Source of the DNA: DATKKX01 sp035542775
GTDB lineage: Bacteria > Planctomycetota > Phycisphaerae > UBA1845 > UTPLA1
NCBI GenBank assembly: GCA_035542775.1
Contig: DATKKX010000301.1
Span: 1 to 7,623 of the forward strand
Direction of reading: 5' to 3'
Length of the DNA stretch: 7,623 nucleotides
Of the stretch, positions 1 to 6,513 are shown one piece after another (within the stretch, counting starts at the first letter, position 1; each line of letters begins with the position of its first letter). The notes below the pieces were generated by a model. The model searched no databases and had not been told where the DNA came from. It saw nothing but the letters and a program-made list of their open reading frames with translations. The translations under genes and the position numbers were made by a program.

Positions 1-941
1 CGGGCATCTTCTCCAGGCCGGACGTGGAGCCGGCGGTGTTGAAGTCCACCACCATCAGCGGCCGGGCGGTGAAGTCACGCAGCCCGCTCAACTGCTCGGC
101 GGTCAGCACCGGCTCCTCGCTGTCGATGCCGAAGTAAACCACGTCCGCGTCCGCGATCGCGTTCACGATCTCGCGGGAGGCGTACGTGTCGACGCGAATC
201 CGCCGGCCGTTGCCAATCACCTTTCGCAGGAGCTTGGTCTGCCCGCTCTGGTGCGTCCGGTATACCAGCGTCGTGTCGCTCTCTCGGGCCTCGAAATGCT
301 CGAACAGCGAGTGCAATACCGATCGCGACGTGGCCGAGCCGCCGATCACCACATGCCGGCAATTCGCCAGCCTGACCTCTTGAGCTCCCTGAATCCGGGC
401 CAGCGCCGCGTAACAATAGCCGGAACTCTCACGTCCCCAGGCCGTCTCCGCCTGGGCGCTCTGGGCCACCGCCACCGCTTCGTCCACCAGCGCCTTGAGC
501 CTCGGCCCGCTCGTGCCTGCCCGCTCCGCCAGCCGGTGCGCGTTCTGAAACTGCTCCAGCACATCCCTGTCGCCCGGCAGGCCGCTGTTCAGGCCGATCA
601 CCGTCCGCATCATGTGATGCCACGCCCGCGACCCGAAAAGGAGATTCACGCGAAGCTGGCCGTCGTCGTCGTCGAGCAGATCCCGGCGGATCCTCGCCAC
701 CGTGCAGGCCCGGTCGGCCTCATCCTCCTCCAGCCAGCCGTAGAACTCGAACCGGTGGCAGGTGTTCCAGACCATCGCTTCGCACACGTGCCCGTCGGCC
801 TGCAACTGCGTCAGGAGCGTCTGCACCTGCTCGCTCCCTTTCTTGATCCGGCGTAACTGATCGGCGCTGCTGTAGACCAGCCTCGGCCCGCAGCCCGGCC
901 CGATCCGGCTGGGCAGCGAGATCCCCACCATGAACAGCCGC
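1..941 (-). other. Divergent GluTR-like domain within the HemH-HemA fusion
   Basis: This part aligns by eye to HemA, which reduces glutamyl-tRNA to glutamate-1-semialdehyde. Retained features are VGIS at the N-terminus; TCHR (430-433), matching TCNR with the nucleophilic cysteine as Cys431; GLNS (486-489), matching GLDS; a VVIGG strand (567-571) opening the Rossmann fold; EEPVLTAEQL; and the strand LMVVDF. Lost or changed features are the HKTAPV block after VGIS (now LPSRIGPGCG), the histidine equivalent to E. coli His99 (Leu in my alignment), GEPQILGQ (now GDRDVLEQ), the glycine-rich GAGxxG turn (now GGSATS) and the PRD motif after the LLLID strand (now TAGS). The dimerisation region would lie beyond the left edge. 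It could be an active but divergent reductase, or a pseudoenzyme that binds tRNA or heme. Confidence 0.75.
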
Positions 942-2050
942 TGCAATTGAGCGTCAGTCTCTCGCGGCGTGACCTCCTCCATCCTCGCCGACAGAAGACC
1001 GGGCTCGTTCCAGTGCGTCACCGGCCGAGGCCCGCGGATGACCAGATTCTTCATCGCATTGATGAAGTGCCCGGACGTATTCAAGGCCGGACAGCGATAC
1101 AGCCTCCCCCCCAGGCCCTCAAAGTGCTCCCGGTATCGAATGTCGATCTCTTCCAGCGTCTCCAGGCAATCCACCGCGAAGCTGATCGGGCACAGCAAGA
1201 CCTGCTTCTCGCCCGACACAGCCAGCTCGGTCAGCACCTCCGTGGTATCCGGCTTGAGCCAAGCCGCCGGTCCCATGCGACTCTGGTACCCCACCCGCGT
1301 CCGCCACACCGGCCAACCCAGCCGCTCGGTCACGATCTCGATCGAACGCTTCAACTGAGCCGCATAAGGATCGCCGCGTTCGACGTAGGCGACCGGCAGC
1401 CCGTGGGCCGAATACAGCAGCACCGAGTTGTGCGGCCCAAGATCGTGCTCCGCCGCGTAATCCGCGATCAGCCGGGCCTGGGCATGGGCGTAACCCGCAT
1501 CGTCGTACCAGCTCGTCCTCGCGGTCACGTTGATATGCGCCCCGGACTGCTTCAGCACGGTGTACAGCTCCTGCGCCACCGTCCCCGTCGTGGTCGGGCT
1601 GTACTGCGGATATAGCGGCAGAACCACCAGGTCCTCGATGCCCTCGGCCATGATCGCCTGCACGGCCTCCGCGATGCTGGGATGGCCGTAACGCATGGCG
1701 GTGAACACCCGCCACTTGTCGCCCAGCAGCCTGCCCAGCGCCGCCGCCTGCTGTTCCACAATGACTCGGAGCGGCGAGCCCTCCGGCGTCCAGATGCTCT
1801 GGTACTTCTCTGCGGAGTATGGTGCCCGGCGCCAGGCGATCATCCGGGCCATCCACGGCTGGCACCATCGCAGCGGCGACGGCAACTGGATGACCAACGG
1901 ATCTCGAAGGAACTGGCCCAGATAGCGCCGCACGGAGGCGACATCGGGCCCGTCCGGGCTGCCCACGTTCACGAGAAGGACTGCCGGCTTCCGCAGCGCA
2001 TCCTGCGAGTCAACGGAACTGCTGACGTCAAATTCGTTGGGCTGGGTCAT
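1..2050 (-). CDS. hemH-hemA: Fused ferrochelatase (HemH) - glutamyl-tRNA reductase-like (HemA) protein, 3' end beyond window
   Basis: I translated this strand codon by codon and found no stop over 683 codons, so both parts lie in one frame. Residues 1-340 are a full-length ferrochelatase, which inserts Fe2+ into the porphyrin ring at the end of heme synthesis. It has the N-terminal VLLVNVGSPDGP block, RRYL..FL.DP, SAHGLP with the catalytic His216, RGDPY (225-229), QSRMGP..WL.P.T, ETL with the catalytic Glu297, and a closing CPALN..GHFI.A block near 320-332. The QSR.GP..WL style resembles protoporphyrin more than coproporphyrin ferrochelatases (inference). A linker of about 30 residues leads to a GluTR-like region starting near LFMVGIS (372-378). 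The start is the ATG at 2050; an in-frame GTG lies four codons upstream, an in-frame stop lies at 2096-2098, and neither start has a good ribosome site. The C-terminal end is outside the window. Domain identity is certain for HemH and good for HemA. Confidence 0.9.
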   Translation of the reverse strand, partial: MTQPNEFDVSSSVDSQDALRKPAVLLVNVGSPDGPDVASVRRYLGQFLRDPLVIQLPSPLRWCQPWMARMIAWRRAPYSAEKYQSIWTPEGSPLRVIVEQQAAALGRLLGDKWRVFTAMRYGHPSIAEAVQAIMAEGIEDLVVLPLYPQYSPTTTGTVAQELYTVLKQSGAHINVTARTSWYDDAGYAHAQARLIADYAAEHDLGPHNSVLLYSAHGLPVAYVERGDPYAAQLKRSIEIVTERLGWPVWRTRVGYQSRMGPAAWLKPDTTEVLTELAVSGEKQVLLCPISFAVDCLETLEEIDIRYREHFEGLGGRLYRCPALNTSGHFINAMKNLVIRGPRPVTHWNEPGLLSARMEEVTPRETDAQLQRLFMVGISLPSRIGPGCGPRLVYSSADQLRRIKKGSEQVQTLLTQLQADGHVCEAMVWNTCHRFEFYGWLEEDEADRACTVARIRRDLLDDDDGQLRVNLLFGSRAWHHMMRTVIGLNSGLPGDRDVLEQFQNAHRLAERAGTSGPRLKALVDEAVAVAQSAQAETAWGRESSGYCYAALARIQGAQEVRLANCRHVVIGGSATSRSVLHSLFEHFEARESDTTLVYRTHQSGQTKLLRKVIGNGRRIRVDTYASREIVNAIADADVVYFGIDSEEPVLTAEQLSGLRDFTARPLMVVDFNTAGSTSGLEKMP

Positions 2051-2171
2051 GGGTGAAACCACGCGGCGTCCCGCTGGCCTCTTGGGGTTTGGTTTTCATC
2101 TGTGCACCGTTCGCGCCGCTGTGGCGCAGCTCAATGCACGGAATGCGAAAATCAGATGTCACGTGAGGGAC

Positions 2172-2197
2172 AAAAGCCCGATCGATTAGATTCGGGC
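2172..2197 (-). terminator. Probable intrinsic terminator after the membrane-protein gene
   Basis: Read on the minus strand, GCCCGA (2197-2192) and TCGGGC (2181-2176) form a perfect 6-bp stem around a 10-nt loop, followed directly by TTTT (2175-2172). The stop codon of the upstream membrane-protein frame (2188-2186) sits in the loop. The stem is short and the U-tract has only four residues, so termination may be partial. The placement at the end of a frame and before the heme gene supports the call. Confidence 0.5.
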
Positions 2198-2827
2198 CGG
2201 AGGTGGACGTGGAGCGTACGGGGTGAGCGAGGTTGCATAACTCACGCACTTTACGGCCGGAAGCGGTGCAAGCCCTCGCCAAGGCAGACCACTCGCTCTG
2301 CCGGACTTCTGGCTCGCCGGGCCCTTCAGAATCTGCTGGACCCCGCTGAGCCCCATCATCAGGAGCATCGTGCCGACAAGGGGCATACTTCCCGGCGCCA
2401 CGGCCTCAGGAGGCCGGAAGCCGATCGGACCGGCATGAATCAGCAGGATGGCAAGCGCAATTGCACAAAGGGAGCGCCGATCGGTCTGGAATCGCAGCCA
2501 CGGCACGCCGATCAGCTTGAGCACGAAGAAGACGATGGCCAGAGCCAGCCAAACACCGGCGTCGAATCGTGTCTCACTCGCCCGTGACTCAAAAACCCCC
2601 TGCCATGCCCGCAGGCACGCAGGAACGTGCACCACAAGCATCAGCGCCCAGAAAAGGCGGCCGAGTCTTGATCGGACTGCTCGGGTCCAACGACTGCTCC
2701 ACCTTGCTACTGCAACTGGGTCTTCCACAGGGCGGGTCTCACCGGCTCTGAGCAAGTCTAAGCGTGGGCGCGGCCAAAAGTCAACCGCGGAGGAGAAAGA
2801 TATGAAATCCCCTTCCGAACGCCACAA
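2186..2827 (-). CDS. Probable membrane protein, unknown function
   Basis: I do not recognise this family. The frame encodes up to 213 residues with a basic, polar N-terminus and about four hydrophobic segments: LFWALMLVVHVP (near residue 57), WLALAIVFFVLKLIGVPW (near 92), LCAIALAILLIH (near 119) and LVGTMLLMMGL (near 148). The last 50 residues are polar, rich in proline and arginine, and look cytoplasmic or disordered. The regular hydrophobic pattern and codon choice in the membrane segments are the main argument that it is real, and the hairpin at its stop codon supports this. The start is uncertain: the longest version begins with TTG at 2827 without a clear ribosome site, and a GTG at 2728 (residue 34) is a reasonable alternative. 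It lies 60 bases after glgP in the same direction and may be cotranscribed with it. An inner-membrane location is inferred. Confidence 0.55.
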   Translation of the reverse strand: MWRSEGDFISFSSAVDFWPRPRLDLLRAGETRPVEDPVAVARWSSRWTRAVRSRLGRLFWALMLVVHVPACLRAWQGVFESRASETRFDAGVWLALAIVFFVLKLIGVPWLRFQTDRRSLCAIALAILLIHAGPIGFRPPEAVAPGSMPLVGTMLLMMGLSGVQQILKGPASQKSGRASGLPWRGLAPLPAVKCVSYATSLTPYAPRPPPARI

Positions 2828-2887
2828 AACCCGGCTTGCCGCCCGCGAATCAAGAGCCGATCAGGGTCAATCGGACAATCCCCTCCG

Positions 2888-5386
2888 CTATCCGGCGGCG
2901 CCCTCCGGCATCTCAACCGGCACGGACGTGACCTGCCAGATCTTCTCCGCATACTCGCGCACCGACCGATCGCTCGAAAACTGACCGACCCGGGAAATAT
3001 TCAGGATCACCGCCCGGGCCCATGCCGCCGGTTTGCGCCACAGCTCATCCGCCCGCCGCTGCGCCTCGAGGTACGACTCGATGTCCGCCAGCAGCATGTA
3101 CTGGTCCCCCTCCTGCAACAGCCAGTCGGAGACGGGGTGAAACAGGCCCGGCTCATACGGGTTGAACTCGCCGTTGTGGATGGCGTCCACTGCCCGGCGA
3201 ACCGCCGTGTTGCGGCTGTACACGCTCAGGGGGTCATGATGCTCGCGGCGTTCGGCGACCTGGTCGGCCGTCAAGCCGAACATGAAGAAGTTTTCCGCGC
3301 CGACGGCCTCGCGAATCTCGATGTTCGCGCCGTCGAGCGTGCCGATGGTCAGCGCGCCGTTGAGGGCGAATTTCATGTTCCCGGTGCCCGACGCCTCCGT
3401 GCCCGCCGTCGAAATCTGCTCCGACAGGTCGGTCGCGGGAATGACCTGCTCCGCCAAAGAGACGCCGTAGTTCGGCAGGAACAGCACCCGCAGGCGGTCC
3501 TCGACACGGCGGTCCGCGTTGATGGTCATGGCGACATCGTTGATCAGCTTGATGATCAGCTTGGCCCGGCTGTACGCCGGAGCGGCCTTGGCGCCGAAGA
3601 TCACCACCCGCGGGACGGCAGCGGCGCTGGGCTCATCCAGCAACTGGTGGTACCGCACGACCACGTGCAGCAAATTCAAGAGCTGACGCTTGTACTCATG
3701 CAGCCGCTTGACCTGCACGTCGAACATGGCGTCGGATGATACTTTCACCCCCCACCGCCGCTGCGCCCATGCGGCCACCAACTGCTTGTTGTGCCGCTTC
3801 ACAGCCCGCAACTCGGTCTGCAACGCGGGATCGTCGGCGTATTTCTCCAGGCCGCGAAGCCGGGACAGGTCCTTGATCCACCCGTCGCCAAGACGCTTGG
3901 TGATCGCCGCCGTCAGGCCCGGATTGCAGACCGCCAGCCACCGGCGCGGCGTGACGCCGTTGGTGACATTGAGGAACCTCTCCGGCCACAGTTCGGCGAA
4001 GTCCGGCAAAACCCGGGAGCGCAACAGGTCGCTGTGCAGCGCCGCGACGCCGTTCACCCGATGGCTGCCGACCACGGCGAGATGGGCCATGCGAACGGAC
4101 TGCACCGGGCCCTCCTCAACCAGCGACATCCGCCAGCGGCGAGAGCCGTCGCCCGGCCAGCGGCGCTGCACGTCGCCGTCGAGGAAGCGCTGGTTGATCT
4201 CATAAATCATCTGCAAGTGCCGCGGCAGCACGCGCCCCAGCAGCGCCGCCGGCCATTTCTCCAGGGCCTCGGGCAGCAGCGTGTGGTTGGTATACGCAAA
4301 GGTCGCCCGGGTCAGCTCCCAGGCCTTTTCCCACGGCAAACCGCGCTCGTCGACGAGAGTGCACATCAGTTCCGCGATCGCCAGCGCCGGGTGCGTGTCA
4401 TTGAGCTGGATCGCGACTTTGTCGGGGAAGGCGTCAAACGTGTCGTGCGTCTTCTCATAGCGCCGGATGATGTCGCACAGCGTGCAGGCCACGAAAAAGT
4501 ACTCCTGCACCAGGCGCAGCTCGCGGCCGGCATCGCTCTCGTCGCTCGGATACAGCACCTTGGAGATGGTCTCGCTCAAGGCCTGCTGGCGAACCGCCTC
4601 GACGTAACCGCCGCGGTTGAACGCTCCGAGATCGAAGGTCTCCGAAGCCCGAGCCGACCACAAGCGCAGAATGTTGACCGTGTTGACGCCGTAACCCACC
4701 ATCGGCAGGTCATACGGCAGACCGATCACCGTGCGATAGCCGCGCCACGCGTGGCTGGTGCGCCCCATCCCGTCCATGCGGGGCTCGACGTGACCGTACA
4801 GCCGCACCGGGCACGAAAACTCGGGGCGGGGGATCTCCCAGGGCGAGCCGAAGCGCAGCCAGTAATCGGGCCGCTCGACCTGCCAGCCGTTGACGATCTC
4901 CTGCTCGAAAATGCCGAACTCGTAACGGATCCCATAGCCGTAGAACGGCAGCTCCAGCGTAGTGGCGGAATCGATGTAGCACGCAGCCAGCCGCCCGAGA
5001 CCGCCGTTGCCGAGGCCCGCATCGGGTTGAATGTCACAGATCCGATCGAGATCCAGCCCCAGCTTGCCGAAGCGGGCCTTGCACTCGTCATAGAGGCCCA
5101 GGCACACGAGGTTGTTGTGCAAGAGCCGGCCCAGCAGGTATTCGAGCGAGAGATAGTAAACCCGCTTCACGTCCTGCTCATGGTACGTCCTCTGGGTGGC
5201 GATCATCCGATCCACGATCTGGTCGCGCACCGCCAGCGCCAGGCTGACGAAATGATCGTAAGGCTGCGCGGTCTCCCAGGCCTCGGCCTGCGTGTAGTGC
5301 AGGTGATGACGAAAACGCTCGATCAGCGCATCCGCGCCGGTCAAAGGCTTGGTCTTCGAAGGAATCCGTGTCGTTGTCTCGCTCAT
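2888..5386 (-). CDS. glgP: Glycogen / alpha-glucan phosphorylase
   Basis: This complete 832-residue protein of the GT35 family has the usual length for bacterial phosphorylases. It releases glucose-1-phosphate from the non-reducing ends of glycogen or maltodextrin using pyridoxal phosphate, in the cytosol. Visible blocks in order are YYLSLEYLLGR (near 81), DAGLGNGGLGRLAA (from 122), GYGIRYEFGIF with NGWQVERPDYWL, QLNDTHPAL (His332), YTNHTLLPEALE (His368), NVTNGVTPRRWL, VQVKRLHEYKRQ (phosphate-binding Lys560, Arg561 and Lys566), PNYGVSLAE, and EASGTGNMKFALNG, where Lys672 should carry the PLP Schiff base. No key residue is missing. The ATG at 5386 is preceded by GAGGT about nine bases upstream and lies behind a good sigma-70 promoter, so the start is well supported. 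The substrate, glycogen or maltodextrin, cannot be decided from sequence. No other glycogen gene is in the window. Confidence 0.97.
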   Translation of the reverse strand: MSETTTRIPSKTKPLTGADALIERFRHHLHYTQAEAWETAQPYDHFVSLALAVRDQIVDRMIATQRTYHEQDVKRVYYLSLEYLLGRLLHNNLVCLGLYDECKARFGKLGLDLDRICDIQPDAGLGNGGLGRLAACYIDSATTLELPFYGYGIRYEFGIFEQEIVNGWQVERPDYWLRFGSPWEIPRPEFSCPVRLYGHVEPRMDGMGRTSHAWRGYRTVIGLPYDLPMVGYGVNTVNILRLWSARASETFDLGAFNRGGYVEAVRQQALSETISKVLYPSDESDAGRELRLVQEYFFVACTLCDIIRRYEKTHDTFDAFPDKVAIQLNDTHPALAIAELMCTLVDERGLPWEKAWELTRATFAYTNHTLLPEALEKWPAALLGRVLPRHLQMIYEINQRFLDGDVQRRWPGDGSRRWRMSLVEEGPVQSVRMAHLAVVGSHRVNGVAALHSDLLRSRVLPDFAELWPERFLNVTNGVTPRRWLAVCNPGLTAAITKRLGDGWIKDLSRLRGLEKYADDPALQTELRAVKRHNKQLVAAWAQRRWGVKVSSDAMFDVQVKRLHEYKRQLLNLLHVVVRYHQLLDEPSAAAVPRVVIFGAKAAPAYSRAKLIIKLINDVAMTINADRRVEDRLRVLFLPNYGVSLAEQVIPATDLSEQISTAGTEASGTGNMKFALNGALTIGTLDGANIEIREAVGAENFFMFGLTADQVAERREHHDPLSVYSRNTAVRRAVDAIHNGEFNPYEPGLFHPVSDWLLQEGDQYMLLADIESYLEAQRRADELWRKPAAWARAVILNISRVGQFSSDRSVREYAEKIWQVTSVPVEMPEGAAG

Positions 5387-5456
5387 GTTGGACCGACCTC
5401 GCTTCCAGGCTCACCGGACTGCTTGAGCCGCCGCCGCCAGCGCCACACAATCTGAA

Positions 5457-5480
5457 CCCGCGGCCCATGCCCCCCGCGGG
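5457..5480 (-). promoter_or_regulatory. GC hairpin in the glgP leader
   Basis: CCCGCGG (5457-5463) and CCGCGGG (5474-5480) form a perfect 7-bp inverted repeat around a 10-nt loop. If transcription starts near 5486 from the promoter just upstream, this hairpin sits almost at the 5' end of the roughly 100-nt glgP leader. It could stabilise the mRNA or be an operator at the DNA level. It has no U-tract, so it is not a terminator on either strand. All-GC palindromes also arise by chance in this base composition. Confidence 0.35.
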
Positions 5481-5492
5481 CGTACGGCAGGC

Positions 5493-5521
5493 ATTAAACG
5501 GACCCGGGCCACGGATTTCAA
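5493..5521 (-). promoter_or_regulatory. Sigma-70-type promoter for glgP
   Basis: On the minus strand, TTGAAA (5521-5516) and TTTAAT (5498-5493) each match the -35 and -10 consensus at five of six positions, and the spacer (5515-5499) is exactly 17 bp. The predicted start of transcription is near 5486, giving a leader of about 100 nt before the glgP ATG. This is the best promoter match I found by eye in the window. Confidence 0.6.
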
Positions 5522-5556
5522 GCGCCGCGCCGCTTTTCGCATCGCCGATTCCAGCG

Positions 5557-5565
5557 ATCATAGCA
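5557..5565 (-). promoter_or_regulatory. Possible second glgP promoter (extended -10)
   Basis: The minus strand reads TGC followed by TATGAT (5565-5557), an extended -10 element one base from consensus in the hexamer. There is no convincing -35 box 16-18 bp upstream. It would start a transcript near 5550 with a leader of about 160 nt. Support is weaker than for the promoter at 5493-5521. Confidence 0.25.
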
Positions 5566-5605
5566 TTCGCTCGGGTGCGCGGTTCTCCGGATAGGCCAAT
5601 CCGTC

Positions 5606-5611
5606 TACAAT
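5606..5611 (+). promoter_or_regulatory. -10 box for the radical SAM gene; leaderless start predicted
   Basis: TACAAT matches the TATAAT consensus at five of six positions. Its last base is position -7 if the A of the ATG at 5618 is +1, which is the standard distance, so the transcript is predicted to begin at the start codon itself. The gene has no Shine-Dalgarno sequence, as expected for a leaderless mRNA. The -35 region (TTCTCC at 5583-5588, 17-bp spacer) is weak. Confidence 0.5.
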
Positions 5612-5617
5612 CTCTGC

Positions 5618-6490
5618 ATGCGCTACGTCGAACCCGTATTCCGCCCGCCGAGCGAGGCTTCCTCGTTTCTCCTCCAGGCCACCGTCGGCTGCTCGTGGAA
5701 CCATTGCACCTACTGCGCCATGTACCGCAGCAAGCGATTTCTCGTGCGTCCCTTGGCCGAAATCCTGGAGGACATCGCCATGGCCGGCCAGGCCTTTGGA
5801 GGACAGGTCCGTAAGGTCTTCGTCCTGGACGGCGATGCCCTGGCCATGGATCTCGAGCTGTGGGAGTCGATCCTCCAAGCCCTCCGCACCACCTTTCCAA
5901 AGCTCCGCCGAGTGAGTTGCTACGCGACCGCCCTTAACCTCCTCGCAAAATCCCAGCGGGAGCTGGAACGGCTCCGCGAGCTGGGCCTGCGGCTGCTTTA
6001 CATCGGCCCGGAGTCGGGCGACGACGTCACCCTGAAGCGGATTGCAAAGGGCGCCACCTCGGCCGACCATGCTGAGGCCGCCGCCAAGGCCCGGGCCGCC
6101 GGGCTACGGCAGTCGGTCATCTTCCTGCTCGGCGCCGGCGGCGCCGATCGCACCGTCGAGCACGCCACTGCCTCCGCCCGGCTGGCCTCCGCCATGGACC
6201 CGGAGTACCTCTCCGCCCTGACGCTCATGCTCGTCCCCTCGACGCCGATCTACGAGCTCGCCGAGAGCGGACGCTTTCAACTGCCGGACATCGACGCCCT
6301 CCTCCGCGAGCTCCGTGTCATGGTCGCGGAGGCCGCGGTCAGCGCGTGCATCTTCCGCTCCAACCACGCCTCCAACTATCTGCCGATCGGCGGCCGATTG
6401 CCGCAGGACCGCGAAGTCATCCTCCAGCAGATCGACGCGGCTCTGGCCGGCGAGATGCCCGTGCGGCCGGAATGGTATCGCGGACTCTGA
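5618..6490 (+). CDS. Radical SAM protein, C-x4-C-x2-C type
   Basis: This 290-residue protein opens with FRPPSEASSFLLQATVGC, typical of a widespread family of stand-alone radical SAM proteins of unknown function often filed under COG1032. Cys25, Cys30 and Cys33 (GCSWNHCTYC) should bind the [4Fe-4S] cluster that cleaves S-adenosylmethionine; the first gap is one residue longer than in the common C-x3-C-x2-C motif. Further family signatures are VFVLDGDAL, YIGPESGDDVTLKRIAKG (near 128-145) and the glycine-rich VIFLLGAGG (near 168). There is no cobalamin-binding, TRAM or extra Fe-S domain, so it is a bare radical SAM barrel. It is cytosolic and its substrate is unknown. The ATG at 5618 has no ribosome site but fits a leaderless transcript. 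The stop lies 23 bases before the peptidase gene, suggesting an operon. Automatic labels such as coproporphyrinogen oxidase would not be justified. Confidence 0.9.
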   Translation: MRYVEPVFRPPSEASSFLLQATVGCSWNHCTYCAMYRSKRFLVRPLAEILEDIAMAGQAFGGQVRKVFVLDGDALAMDLELWESILQALRTTFPKLRRVSCYATALNLLAKSQRELERLRELGLRLLYIGPESGDDVTLKRIAKGATSADHAEAAAKARAAGLRQSVIFLLGAGGADRTVEHATASARLASAMDPEYLSALTLMLVPSTPIYELAESGRFQLPDIDALLRELRVMVAEAAVSACIFRSNHASNYLPIGGRLPQDREVILQQIDAALAGEMPVRPEWYRGL

Positions 6491-6501
6491 GGAGGCCGAT
6501 C

Positions 6502-6507
6502 AAGGAA
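6502..6507 (+). promoter_or_regulatory. Ribosome binding site of the M14 peptidase gene
   Basis: AAGGAA ends six bases before the ATG at 6514, a good Shine-Dalgarno match at normal spacing, and it decides this start. A second purine-rich stretch, GAGGAGG (6488-6494 region), overlaps the stop of the radical SAM gene but lies too far upstream for direct use. Confidence 0.6.
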
Positions 6508-6513
6508 CCCGAC

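Noticed and set aside
1119..1868. A 249-codon minus-strand frame inside the ferrochelatase region
   Set aside because: It is in a different frame from the ferrochelatase, whose motifs are clear. Its translation is rich in Gly/Ala/Arg, as expected for a shifted reading of GC-rich codons.
2113..2127. A GCGCC/GGCGC inverted repeat and a TCACGTGA palindrome (2159-2166) upstream of the heme gene
   Set aside because: Both are short and individually likely by chance. No promoter could be fitted around them, so no regulatory role is claimed.
2028..2282. An 84-codon minus-strand frame spanning the gap before the heme gene
   Set aside because: It overlaps both the membrane-protein C-terminus and the first codons of the heme gene in other frames, has no recognisable features and crosses the terminator-like hairpin.
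2828..2887. A possible terminator between glgP and the membrane-protein gene (CCGAT/ATCGG stem; later GGGTTTTG)
   Set aside because: The 5-bp stem is not followed by a U-tract, and the TTTT is not preceded by a stable stem, so I do not call it a terminator.
3791..5455. A 554-codon open frame on the plus strand opposite glgP
   Set aside because: It mirrors the codon pattern of glgP, shows no recognisable domain, and glgP itself is intact and unmistakable. Long antisense frames are expected in GC-rich coding DNA.
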